Origin: JAAELZ01 sp965223465
Lineage (GTDB): Bacteria > Pseudomonadota > Gammaproteobacteria > Arenicellales > Poriferihabitantaceae
Direction of reading: 5' to 3'
Assembly: GCA_965223465.1 (NCBI GenBank)
Contig: OZ245025.1
Span: forward strand, 434,001-498,000
DNA length: 64,000 bases
A program made the position numbers and the translations under genes. Below, one piece after another: positions 55,794 through 64,000 of the stretch; position 1 is the stretch's first letter, and every line of letters begins with the position of its first letter. The notes under the pieces were generated by a model. It was not told where the DNA came from, did no database searches, and worked only from the letters and a program-made list of their open reading frames with translations.

Positions 55794-56432
55794 ATGGAAA
55801 AACAGTTCAACCACTCGCAAGCAGCCTTTACCTTACTGGAGTTGATGCTAGCCATTGGGCTGATTGCCTTGGCGGCAACTTTTATCAGTATCAGCATTGG
55901 GCGTTCAGACAGTAAGCTGGCTTTACTGGAGGCAAAACGATTTGTTGCTTTGGTCAACGCGGCCCAGAATGAGAGTATTTTAACCGGCCGACCTATCGAG
56001 TTAGTGGTCAACCTGGACGAGCGTCAGTATCAATTTACCTCGGTAAAACAACCGGAATTTTTTACCCCGCAGCTTGCAGCCAATGACCAGGTAGAATCTA
56101 TAGATGATCAGGACAAACCCCTGGCCGATCACTTTTTAAAGCCCAGAAAAATCCCTCAAGCGGTCAAATTGGAATTTAGCTTAAAGCCCGTAACCGAAAA
56201 GAAAAGTAATGCCTCAAAATGGGTGCCTACGCGGGTGCATGAAATTCTCAACGAGCGTATTTTAGATAAAGCGAGTGATGTATTTGATGAAAAGCCGGAT
56301 AGCAATACCGTATTAATTGAACCCAATGGGATTATTTCACCTTTTAGCTTGAGTATGAGTGTCGATCAGCAAATCAACAAAATTGAACTAGACCGATTTG
56401 GTAAGGCTGCTATTTTGGAAGCCAAACCATGA
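55794..56432 (+). CDS. gspH: Type II secretion minor pseudopilin GspH
   Basis: 212 aa from ATG at 55794; an ATG at 55755 is in frame and would overlap gspG by 14 bases, so the start is not certain. The hydrophobic helix is FTLLELMLAIGLIALAATFI with Glu+5, but the residue before the Phe is Ala (SQAAFTLLE) rather than the usual Gly. The rest is the beta-rich GspH domain (RPIELVVNLDERQYQFTSV). Stop overlaps gspI start by 4 bases. Confidence 0.88.
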   Translation: MEKQFNHSQAAFTLLELMLAIGLIALAATFISISIGRSDSKLALLEAKRFVALVNAAQNESILTGRPIELVVNLDERQYQFTSVKQPEFFTPQLAANDQVESIDDQDKPLADHFLKPRKIPQAVKLEFSLKPVTEKKSNASKWVPTRVHEILNERILDKASDVFDEKPDSNTVLIEPNGIISPFSLSMSVDQQINKIELDRFGKAAILEAKP

Positions 56433-56803
56433 GGCGTACGCAAGCAGGCTTTACCCTGATTGAAGTGTTGGTTGCACTCGCCATTGCGGCGATTGGTCTG
56501 GGTGCCGTCTCCAAAGCGCTTTACCAGAATATCGAAGTGGTTGATCGGTTGAGCCAAAAAATGATCGCGAATTGGGTGGCGAGTAATTACATAAATGAGA
56601 TGCAAATAGCGCGGCAGTATTTGTCTGCTGGGAGCACCACTGATAACGTTGATATGGCCAAGCGCCAGTGGCATATCCAGGCAGAATATAGCCCGACCGG
56701 TGATAACCAAATTGTACGCGTTGACGTGAGTGTATACGAGGGGGAAGAACGAGATCGGGCAGCCGCGAAACTTTTTGGATTTTTGGCGCAACCCGTCAAC
56801 TAA
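56429..56803 (+). CDS. gspI: Type II secretion minor pseudopilin GspI
   Basis: 124 aa. Leader MRRTQAG then FTLIEVLVALAIAAIGLGA: canonical Gly-1, Glu+5. The small C-terminal domain includes NYINEMQIARQYL and the family-typical RQWHIQAEYSPTG. It is translationally coupled by a 4-base overlap with gspH and a 1-base overlap with gspJ. Confidence 0.94.
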   Translation: MRRTQAGFTLIEVLVALAIAAIGLGAVSKALYQNIEVVDRLSQKMIANWVASNYINEMQIARQYLSAGSTTDNVDMAKRQWHIQAEYSPTGDNQIVRVDVSVYEGEERDRAAAKLFGFLAQPVN

Positions 56804-57411
56804 TGCAATATTTTCAGCGACAACCCGGCTTCACCTTGCTTGAGGTATTGGTTGCCATTGCGGTTTTCTCGGTGGTTGCGATGGTATCCTATACCACCCT
56901 GGATACTTATTTGGATCAGCGTGATCGTTTGACCCAACATTATGGCAAGCTAGAACGTCTGCAACGACTGTTTATTTTGCTCGAGCGAGATATCCAATAT
57001 ACGATTAAACGAACGGTACGCGATGGTGGAGATCTGCTGCCTGCCATCATGAGTGCGAATGGTGACGGATTTATCAGTATGACGGTAGCACTTCCCGATA
57101 TAGAAAACCCGACTGGTATTGCGCTAAGAAGAGTGCAATGGCGTCTAGAAGGTGAGGAAATGTTCCGCGCCGAATGGGAGGTATTGGATCGAAGTAATGC
57201 AATTGAGCCCAGCGAACTACTGATTAGTGATGAAGTGGATGATGTTGAGATCAATTATCTTTCTTACGATTTACGCAGCGGGGTCAGTTCAGATTCCAGC
57301 CTGGAACCGGAGCAAATTCCTGACGGGGTTGAGGTAACCATCGCGTTGAATACAGGAGAGACATATCGTAGGGTATTTGCAGTAGCTGGAGGGGGTTTAG
57401 GGAACAGGTGA
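56803..57411 (+). CDS. gspJ: Type II secretion minor pseudopilin GspJ
   Basis: 202 aa. Leader MQYFQRQPG then FTLLEVLVAIAVFSVVAMV. Characteristic GspJ segments follow: TLDTYLDQRDRLTQHYGKLE, LERLQRLFILLERDIQY and RRVQWRLEGEEMFRAEWEVL. With I and K it forms the tip of the pseudopilus. Confidence 0.93.
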   Translation: MQYFQRQPGFTLLEVLVAIAVFSVVAMVSYTTLDTYLDQRDRLTQHYGKLERLQRLFILLERDIQYTIKRTVRDGGDLLPAIMSANGDGFISMTVALPDIENPTGIALRRVQWRLEGEEMFRAEWEVLDRSNAIEPSELLISDEVDDVEINYLSYDLRSGVSSDSSLEPEQIPDGVEVTIALNTGETYRRVFAVAGGGLGNR

Positions 57412-58451
57412 ACGCGATTGTGCTACAACGCGGTACAGCTTTGTTGACCGTATTGTTTATATTGGTTTTGCTGTCAACCCTTGCGGTGTATACCACAGAG
57501 GACGAGAATATTGCGATTCGTCGTGCTGAAAACCAGCGTGACGCCGAACAAAGCCAACAAGTTGCGCTGGCAGGAGAAAAATGGGTGATTAAAGCGCTGG
57601 AACGAGATTTAGATGCTGCACCGGCAGACGTCGACTCGCTTGCCGATGAATGGGCCTTGTTGCAATCCCAAGTGGTCAAGATCGAAGATGGTCAGATGGC
57701 GGTGCAGGCTCAGGATGAAAGTGGCAAGTTTAATTTGAACAATTTGCTGCCGAGTAAAATAGTCGAAGTACCCAATCTAAATAATCCAACTGGAACTCCT
57801 TTGCGTGTAGAGTCACCGTGGTATTTATTTTTCGCCCGGTTACTCGAATCTGTCAATTTGGACGCAGCGCTGGCCGATGCGGTGGTCGACTGGATAGATC
57901 CGGATGATGAAATCACCGAACAAAATGGTGCGGAAGAAAGCGTTTATTTATCTGCTGATCCGCCATATTTGACAGCTAATCAGCCGTTTAGCCATATTGC
58001 TGAACTGGCATTGGTAGAAGGGTTTGGTAAAGAAGAGGTGGAAGCGTTAGCACCACATATAACTGCGTTGCCGATTGGTGATCCAGCGAACCCTGAGTAT
58101 GTAAAAGTGAATGTACATACCGCCAATGCGACACTGCTGCAGAGCATGGATGAACAAGGGGCAAATTCAGGTGTGGAACTGGAAGCGTGGATGAATCAAA
58201 GACCAAACCCTAATGTTGGCTTACCACAGGTACATCGACTTTTATTTCCTTCATCGGGTGATTACGACGCATTTGAGAAAATTGCTGCATTAAGCAGCGA
58301 TTATTTCAGTGCCCACAGTTGCGCTAAATTTGGGCGTGTTTCCTATGCTCAGCAAAGCTTACTCAAGCGTGATAGTACAAAACGAGAAGTCTTAGTTTTA
58401 TCGCGTCAACGCCGCTATAATTGTGGTATTGATAATTCACAGACGAATTGA
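57408..58451 (+). CDS. gspK: Type II secretion minor pseudopilin GspK
   Basis: 347 aa, GTG start overlapping the gspJ stop by 4 bases. The leader MNAIVLQRG then TALLTVLFILVLLSTLAVYT lacks Glu+5, which is normal for GspK. The large globular part has GspK segments such as ALAGEKWVIKALERDLDAAP, QDESGKFNLNNLLPSK and DAVVDWIDPDDEITEQNGAE. GspK caps the pseudopilus. Confidence 0.93.
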   Translation: MNAIVLQRGTALLTVLFILVLLSTLAVYTTEDENIAIRRAENQRDAEQSQQVALAGEKWVIKALERDLDAAPADVDSLADEWALLQSQVVKIEDGQMAVQAQDESGKFNLNNLLPSKIVEVPNLNNPTGTPLRVESPWYLFFARLLESVNLDAALADAVVDWIDPDDEITEQNGAEESVYLSADPPYLTANQPFSHIAELALVEGFGKEEVEALAPHITALPIGDPANPEYVKVNVHTANATLLQSMDEQGANSGVELEAWMNQRPNPNVGLPQVHRLLFPSSGDYDAFEKIAALSSDYFSAHSCAKFGRVSYAQQSLLKRDSTKREVLVLSRQRRYNCGIDNSQTN

Positions 58452-59638
58452 TGAAACTGCTCGTATCTACTGTTGTTCCCTATCAATGGGTTAAGTTGGG
58501 TAAGCATGGCAAGCCGATCGAAAAAGGGCAGTTTACCGAGGCAGCGTTTTTCACCACCATTCCCGCAAGCGTAACTTCGGTAGTTGGTGTTGCACCAGCA
58601 GACAGTACCACATTTCATCATGTAGACATTCCGACCAAGCGTCACGCTAATATGCTCGCCGCGGTTCCCTATGCCCTGGAAGAAAGCCTAAGCGAGGAAT
58701 TGGAAAACTTGCATTTTACGGTCATGGATTGGAAACCAAACGCACCGGCGCATGTTGCGGTAGTCGCTAAACACGATCTAAACCAGTGGGTGAATACCTT
58801 TGAAGAGGCGGGTGTAAAGCTCGATGAGGTGGTGCCTGAATTGGCGTTATTACCAATACACCCGAGTTGTGAGTATACGGTTGTAAAGCAAGCAGATGAT
58901 CGATTCTTGGTTAAAACCGGTGAACACCACGGTTTTATGTGCGATCAAGAAGCGTTAGTCTATTGGTGGCGTGATCGCGACAATCAAAATAGGGTGACGG
59001 CTGTTAATCAAGAAGATTTAGCGGTCGAACTTAAATCAATGGGTGGAGATCAGGTAAATCATTGGGCGATTGGAGAAGATTTTCGTAGTTGGCTAGAGCA
59101 AGTACCTGAACAGCAAAATAGGGCGCCATCCCTGCTGCACGGCGAATTTGAACCAGAACACTTGAAACCAAAATCCACTTGGTTGAATGTTGCCGCCGGC
59201 CTGGCGCTTTTCTCACTACTGCTGTTGGGTGCAAGTCATTGGCTCGAAGCAGCAAAATTACAGCAACGTTATGAGGCGAATCAGCGACAGATTCGCGCAC
59301 TATTTGATGAACAGTTTCCCGATCAAGAATATCTTGATCAGCCACGGCGCCAAATTGCCAGTCTATTGTCGATTAGTGAGGATAACCCGGCGAGTGAAAT
59401 GTTTCAGTATTTGCTGCAAGTTTCAGCTGAAGTCGTGCCGACCAATAATGCGCAGTTTGAAGAAATCAATTATCGGGATCAGCAGCTACAAGTGGGCGTG
59501 AGCGCGCCAAATTTTGCGACCTTGGAGAAAATGACAGCGCAAATTAATGAGCGGGGGGATTTGCAAGCAAACTTGATTTCATCCGGTACCCGAGATCAGC
59601 AAGTTACGGGACAGATCAAAATGATTCGGGTGCCTTAA
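58451..59638 (+). CDS. gspL: Type II secretion inner membrane protein GspL
   Basis: 395 aa from the ATG that overlaps the gspK TGA. The cytoplasmic actin-like domain (about 1-230) would bind GspE; one helix (WLNVAAGLALFSLLLLGASH, about 241-260) crosses the membrane; the periplasmic part has a ferredoxin-like pattern (QFEEINYRDQQLQVGVSA). Placement between K and M fits. Confidence 0.9.
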   Translation: MKLLVSTVVPYQWVKLGKHGKPIEKGQFTEAAFFTTIPASVTSVVGVAPADSTTFHHVDIPTKRHANMLAAVPYALEESLSEELENLHFTVMDWKPNAPAHVAVVAKHDLNQWVNTFEEAGVKLDEVVPELALLPIHPSCEYTVVKQADDRFLVKTGEHHGFMCDQEALVYWWRDRDNQNRVTAVNQEDLAVELKSMGGDQVNHWAIGEDFRSWLEQVPEQQNRAPSLLHGEFEPEHLKPKSTWLNVAAGLALFSLLLLGASHWLEAAKLQQRYEANQRQIRALFDEQFPDQEYLDQPRRQIASLLSISEDNPASEMFQYLLQVSAEVVPTNNAQFEEINYRDQQLQVGVSAPNFATLEKMTAQINERGDLQANLISSGTRDQQVTGQIKMIRVP

Positions 59639-60112
59639 ATGACAGATTATTTTTCTTCCTTGTCAGCACGCGAACGCGCTTTGATTGGTATGGCGCTTCT
59701 CGTGGGAGCAGTAATACTGATCTATGTGTTTGTATGGCAACCAAAAATGGATCAACTCAAGGTATTACGTGAGCGCCAGATCCCCGAATCAGAACAAACC
59801 CTGGCATGGGTGAAACAAGCGTTAACGCGCGCACAAAATCAGTCAAACACGAATAAACAGCAGATAATAGAAGGCCCTTTGTTAACCGTAATCGAGCAGA
59901 CTGCTGAGCAAGCCAAGGTTCGTGCGGCAATCCGACGCATGCAGCCCAACCAGCAACAGGCAGTGAAAATTTGGATGGATGAAGTGAACTTTGATCAATG
60001 GCTAGGTTGGATTGACTTGCTCAGACAACAAAACGTTATTGTTTCTCAAGTGAGTATGCTAAATAAATCTGCGGGGCTGGCGGATGTAAGGCTCACCCTA
60101 ACACGCGCCTGA
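59639..60112 (+). CDS. gspM: Type II secretion inner membrane protein GspM
   Basis: 157 aa, starting directly after the gspL stop. One helix near the N-terminus (ALIGMALLVGAVILIYVFVW) follows the typical leading YFSSLSARER. The periplasmic ferredoxin-like domain ends with VIVSQVSMLNKSAGLADVRL. It partners with GspL to hold GspE at the membrane. No gspN follows. Confidence 0.92.
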   Translation: MTDYFSSLSARERALIGMALLVGAVILIYVFVWQPKMDQLKVLRERQIPESEQTLAWVKQALTRAQNQSNTNKQQIIEGPLLTVIEQTAEQAKVRAAIRRMQPNQQQAVKIWMDEVNFDQWLGWIDLLRQQNVIVSQVSMLNKSAGLADVRLTLTRA

Positions 60113-60123
60113 CAACTTAAGGC

Positions 60124-61875
60124 GTGCTTAAAAAAGCGATTCAGGCGCGCAAGCCTGTTGTTTCAGATGCGCCAGCCGATGCTGGTTTTAACGAACTCCA
60201 TCCAGTCATTCAGCGAATACTGGCGAATCGGAATATCCAGGCTAGCACTGATATCGATCATGGCTTAAAGCATTTGTTGCCGCCAGACGGTTTACGGGAT
60301 ATTGAACAAGCCGCAGCTCGGGTCGTGTTGGCTATTGAGAAACAGCAACATATTCTAATTGTGGGGGACTATGACGCGGATGGCGCAACCTCAACCGCGC
60401 TCGCGATTAGCGGCTTACAAAGTATGGGTGCCCAAAGGCTTACTTATAAGGTACCTAATCGCTTTACTGATGGCTATGGTTTGTCGCACAAACTGGCTCA
60501 GGAAATACTTCAGTGCCCTCCAGATTTATTGATTACCGTCGACAATGGGGTTTCTAGTATTGACGGGGTAGCACTACTGATGGAAAAAGGGGTTGATGTG
60601 ATCGTAACGGATCACCATCTAGCGGGTGATTGTTTGCCTGCCGCCTACGCGATCGTCAACCCTAATCAGCCAGGGTGTGCTTTCCAAAGCAAGTCTTTGT
60701 CTGGGGTCGGTGTGATGTTTTATTTGTTGTTGGCATGTAATAGGCAACTACGAGAATCTGGCTATTATCAGCGACAGGGTTTACAACCTGATATTCTGCA
60801 GTTGTTGGATTTGGTCGCACTGGGTACGGTAGCCGATTTAGTGCCGTTGGATAGAAACAATCGAATTTTGGTCGCGCAAGGGGTCGCGCGTATGCGTGCA
60901 GATCAGTGCCGCCCAGGTATTGCGGCCTTAATGCGGGTGGCTGGTAGAGCACCGCACAGCATTGTTGCTCAGGATTTGGGTTTTGTGGTGGGTCCAAGAC
61001 TGAATGCCGCGGGTAGGTTGGAGGATATTTCCAGTGGTATTGAGTGTTTATTAGCGACGGATTCTGAAAGTGCAAACGCATTAGCAAAAGAGCTTGATGG
61101 AATAAACAAAGCACGAAAAACCATAGAACTATCAATGCAATCTCAAGCAATTCGGGCAGTTGAAAATCTTAAGCTTGATGGTAAGTATGAAAATGGAATT
61201 GTATTATTTGATGATGCCTGGCACGAAGGTGTGGTGGGGCTAGTCGCCTCACGCGTCAAAGACAAAACGGGCGTGCCGGTATTGGTCTTTGCCCCAGGAG
61301 AAAATAAGTTACTCAAAGGTTCCGCTCGTTCAATTCCAGAGGTACATATTCGTGATGTGCTGGCGAATATTAATGCTGCCCAACCCGATCTTATTGAGCG
61401 CTTTGGCGGGCATGCAATGGCAGCGGGGTTGAGTATAGAGCCCGATAAACTGGTTGAATTTAGATCGATTTTTGAGCACGAAGTAAAAATGGCTTTGCAA
61501 ACACGGCCACCCACCAATACATTATTAACGGATGGCACCTTATCTCAAGCTGATTTTACCCAACAATTTGCTGAACTGGTTAAAACCATCATACCCTGGG
61601 GGCAGACTTGTCCGGAACCGCAATTTGAAGGAGAATTTGAAGTATTGAATAGTCGCTTTGTAGGCGATATTCATTTGAAAATGGTTTTGCGACCCAAGCA
61701 GGGAGGAAAGGCAATCGACGCAATTTGTTTTCGATATCTTGATTACGCTGATTCTCTCGATAAAAGAGCGGCGCTGGAAATGCAAACGGTTAGAGCGGTT
61801 TATAGTTTGGATATTAACTACTTCCGTGGGGAGAAAAATCTGCAGTTAATTGTGCAGTATTTAGAGGCGGCCTAA
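60124..61875 (+). CDS. recJ: Single-stranded-DNA-specific exonuclease RecJ
   Basis: 583 aa (E. coli 577). 5'-3' exonuclease acting in recombination and mismatch repair. The DHH-phosphoesterase motifs are present: IVGDYDADGATSTALAI, TVDNGVSSID, VIVTDHHLAGD, then the DHHA1 domain GARSIP-like ARSIPEVHIRDVLANINAA and GGHAMAAGLS. C-terminal OB fold ends at residue 583. GTG start 11 bases after gspM, so it is likely read from the same transcript. Confidence 0.96.
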   Translation: MLKKAIQARKPVVSDAPADAGFNELHPVIQRILANRNIQASTDIDHGLKHLLPPDGLRDIEQAAARVVLAIEKQQHILIVGDYDADGATSTALAISGLQSMGAQRLTYKVPNRFTDGYGLSHKLAQEILQCPPDLLITVDNGVSSIDGVALLMEKGVDVIVTDHHLAGDCLPAAYAIVNPNQPGCAFQSKSLSGVGVMFYLLLACNRQLRESGYYQRQGLQPDILQLLDLVALGTVADLVPLDRNNRILVAQGVARMRADQCRPGIAALMRVAGRAPHSIVAQDLGFVVGPRLNAAGRLEDISSGIECLLATDSESANALAKELDGINKARKTIELSMQSQAIRAVENLKLDGKYENGIVLFDDAWHEGVVGLVASRVKDKTGVPVLVFAPGENKLLKGSARSIPEVHIRDVLANINAAQPDLIERFGGHAMAAGLSIEPDKLVEFRSIFEHEVKMALQTRPPTNTLLTDGTLSQADFTQQFAELVKTIIPWGQTCPEPQFEGEFEVLNSRFVGDIHLKMVLRPKQGGKAIDAICFRYLDYADSLDKRAALEMQTVRAVYSLDINYFRGEKNLQLIVQYLEAA

Positions 61876-62013
61876 GTTTTGTCCAAAATGCTGGCTTCCG
61901 ACAAGGCTTCTATCTGCATGGTGGAATATCTTGCATATATTTTAACGAGAATGAGTCTCGGTTCATCTGGGTTTGTTAAACTTGAGGCCTAAACGAGATC
62001 CATTTAAAGCGAT

Positions 62014-62892
62014 ATGAAACTGGAAGCGACTGTCGGAAATACCCCCTTAGTTCAGGTTAGTAATTTGGCGCCAGTGGATACCAACACCTATTTAATTAAG
62101 CTGGAAGGGAATAATCCCGCTGGTTCGGTTAAGGATCGACCCGCATTAAATATGATCACTCAGGCGGCGCAACGTGGCGATATCAAGCCGGGTGACACCT
62201 TACTTGAAGCAACCAGTGGTAATACGGGTATTGCTTTGGCGATGGTGAGCGCAATGCTGGGCTACAAGATGATTTTAATTATGCCGGATAACATGAGCAA
62301 AGAACGCCAACTTACGATGAGTGTTTATGGTGCAGAACTTATTTTGGTGAGTGAGGAAGAAGGCATGGAAGGGGCGCGTGATTTGGCGGAGAAAATGCAA
62401 GGTGAAGGTCGCGGCTATTTGCTTGATCAGTTTTCCAACCCGGATAACCCAGAAGCGCACTATCTGAGCACCGGCCCCGAGATTTGGCAGCAAACCCAGC
62501 AGCAGATCACCCACTTTGTGAGCGCGATGGGAACGACAGGAACGATTATGGGAACCGGGCGTTATTTAAAAGAAATGAACCCAGCGGTTCAAATTATTGG
62601 TGTTCGACCTAGCGAAGGTGCTTCAATACCAGGCATCCGTCGCTGGTCCAAAGCCTATTTGCCCGCGATATTCGACGAACGACAGATTGATCAAAAGATC
62701 GATGTGAGTCAGCAAGAGGCAGAGCATATGTGTCGCCGCCTGGCAGCCAAAGAAGGTGTGTTTTGTGGTATTTCTTCGGGGGGAGCGTTTGCTGCTGCAT
62801 TAAAATTGGGTCAGCAGCTCAATAATGCTACAATCGTGAGTATAATCTGCGACCGGGGTGATCGTTATCTCAGCACTTCTGTTTTTGATTAA
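62014..62892 (+). CDS. cysM: Cysteine synthase B (O-acetylserine sulfhydrylase) CysM
   Basis: 292 aa PLP enzyme making cysteine from O-acetylserine and sulfide or thiosulfate. The PLP lysine is Lys40 (NPAGSVKDRPALNM). The phosphate-binding EATSGNTGIALAM and SAMGTTGTIMGTGRYL are intact. IIGVRPSEGASIPGIRRW is typical of CysM rather than CysK. A separate transcription unit, 138 bases after recJ. Confidence 0.96.
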   Translation: MKLEATVGNTPLVQVSNLAPVDTNTYLIKLEGNNPAGSVKDRPALNMITQAAQRGDIKPGDTLLEATSGNTGIALAMVSAMLGYKMILIMPDNMSKERQLTMSVYGAELILVSEEEGMEGARDLAEKMQGEGRGYLLDQFSNPDNPEAHYLSTGPEIWQQTQQQITHFVSAMGTTGTIMGTGRYLKEMNPAVQIIGVRPSEGASIPGIRRWSKAYLPAIFDERQIDQKIDVSQQEAEHMCRRLAAKEGVFCGISSGGAFAAALKLGQQLNNATIVSIICDRGDRYLSTSVFD

Positions 62893-62965
62893 TATGCTGA
62901 TTAACAAGTTTTTTTACCAGACTCGTTAGGTTTAATTTGGTTGACCCTCAGTTTCATTACGGTTC

Positions 62966-64000
62966 ATGCGCATGATACCCCTTCGCCTTTTTAAGCGATT
63001 CATTTTAGCCGGTATGCTCGTTTTTATGACAGGCGCCCAATCGGCTTGCGCATTACTTAAACCTTTTGGGTTTTTTAGTAAATCAGAGCAGGTACCTGTC
63101 CATGAAGTGGCCAGTTTTCGCTACGAGATACCTCGACCTGTTTCTGCGTCATTACCCGAGGCGCCTAGCAAGCAAGCAAGCAAGCCTGCAACAACCAAAG
63201 CACACCCCGTAATATCGTCAAAATTCGAGTTTAAATCTTTTATTGATAAAATTATATTTTATAAACCCAAACGCGATTCTGTGCTGGAGCAACAACTTCC
63301 GCAACTGGCTTCGGTAAAACTACCTGAACAAAGCGACTCTCAACCCACCGGTAGCCGTAGCGCTGAGCAAATCGAGTTCTGTAATAAGATAGATAAGCGT
63401 TTATCCAGCATTAGTTTGCACGAATGTATGGCCATCCCTTTTTATCGAACTGGGTATCTGTCAGAAAACGGTCAACCCATCATGCTAAGTCGATTTGCCA
63501 GGATGGATGAAGTTGAACCAACCGGTCGTATTTTGTTATTGGGAGGTGTTCACGGTGATGAATTATCCTCTGTGAGTATCGTGTTTGAATGGATGCAATT
63601 TTTGAAGTTACATAATGATGGGAAGTTTGTATGGGATGTCGTGCCGGTCATGAATCCAGATGGGCTTTTTCAGAAAAACTCTACACGTACAAACGCCAAT
63701 GGCGTTGATTTAAATCGTAATATGCCAACTGCAAACTGGGCGGCGGAGGCGCTCAATTATTGGCGCCGTAAGACTGGCAGTGCGCCGCGTAAGTTTCCAG
63801 GTAACCACGCTGGGAGTGAGTTAGAAACACAGTGGTTAATGCATGAAATAGATCAATTTAGACCTGATATGATCATTAGCGTGCACGCACCCCACAATCT
63901 AATCGACTATGATGCACCGAGCCGGAAGTACGCACCGCGGCAATTTGGCCATTTAAAAGGTGGGTTGTTGGGTACTTTCCCCGGCTCTCTAGGAAATTAT
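62966..64000 (+). CDS. M14-family zinc carboxypeptidase-like secreted protein (cut by window end)
   Basis: At least 345 codons, open to the right edge of the window, so the end is missing. Signal peptide of about 28 residues ending ACA. A proline- and lysine-rich region of about 110 residues follows, then the M14 core: the HxxE zinc motif in GGVHGDELSSVSIVFEW, VVPVMNPDGLF, TRTNANGVDLNRNMPT with the substrate-binding Asn-Arg, and the third zinc ligand in ISVHAPHNLIDYD. The family includes carboxypeptidases and MpaA-like murein peptide amidases; a peptidoglycan substrate is plausible but not shown. Confidence 0.85.
   Translation, partial: MRMIPLRLFKRFILAGMLVFMTGAQSACALLKPFGFFSKSEQVPVHEVASFRYEIPRPVSASLPEAPSKQASKPATTKAHPVISSKFEFKSFIDKIIFYKPKRDSVLEQQLPQLASVKLPEQSDSQPTGSRSAEQIEFCNKIDKRLSSISLHECMAIPFYRTGYLSENGQPIMLSRFARMDEVEPTGRILLLGGVHGDELSSVSIVFEWMQFLKLHNDGKFVWDVVPVMNPDGLFQKNSTRTNANGVDLNRNMPTANWAAEALNYWRRKTGSAPRKFPGNHAGSELETQWLMHEIDQFRPDMIISVHAPHNLIDYDAPSRKYAPRQFGHLKGGLLGTFPGSLGNY

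Overview
The window looks like a chromosomal stretch of a gammaproteobacterium. The reasons are conserved gene orders (nnr-tsaE-amidase-mutL-miaA; dapB-carA-carB-greA; nadK-recN-bamE next to hrcA-grpE-dnaK-dnaJ), a type II secretion operon and an E. coli-like FadE. HrcA together with sigma-32-type heat-shock promoters points to a lineage outside the enterics. The genus cannot be named from the sequence. Nearly everything is housekeeping; no phage, CRISPR array, tRNA or rRNA was recognised.

Layout: (1) 1-3.7 kb, the end of ImuB and the error-prone polymerase DnaE2. (2) 3.8-5.0 kb, two unrecognised membrane proteins. (3) 5.1-13.8 kb, an operon of a permuted NlpC/P60-like enzyme, FadE, a thiolase, FadJ and an acyl-CoA ligase, which together make a near-complete beta-oxidation set. 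(4) 14.0-21.3 kb, the nnr-tsaE-amidase-mutL-miaA operon, ending in a TPR protein where hfq is often found. (5) 21.3-29.1 kb, a TauE-like membrane protein, a GNAT, PdxJ, a small protein, an Atm1-type ABC exporter, ClpB and a lipoprotein. (6) 29.1-30.8 kb, a decayed secreted subtilase gene interrupted by an IS200-like element. (7) 31-36.9 kb, dapB-carA-carB-greA. (8) 36.9-41.4 kb, a HIT protein, a Tat-signal protein, and nadK-recN-GNAT-bamE on the minus strand. (9) 41.4-48.1 kb, hrcA, a second identical IS copy, grpE-dnaK-dnaJ and sppA. (10) 48.3-61.9 kb, an Mth938-like protein, homoserine dehydrogenase, gspDEFGHIJKLM and recJ. (11) 62-64 kb, cysM and the start of an M14-type peptidase gene cut by the window end.

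The heat-shock theme recurs. ClpB and GrpE-DnaK-DnaJ each have a good sigma-32-type promoter, and the clpB promoter overlaps a perfect 9-bp inverted repeat. HrcA is encoded next to the chaperone operon, but no proper CIRCE operator is visible in the window. The two IS copies (648 bp each, opposite orientation, apparently identical) bracket 12.7 kb; one sits in the dead protease gene and the other between hrcA and the grpE promoter.

No clear new multi-gene system was found. The most unusual items are the NlpC/P60-like enzyme fused by spacing to a fatty-acid oxidation operon, the short Tat-signal protein with a conserved-looking WVKPVV...LPAHA segment, the IS-split protease remnant with a hydrophobic C-terminal tail, and the inverted repeat on the clpB promoter.
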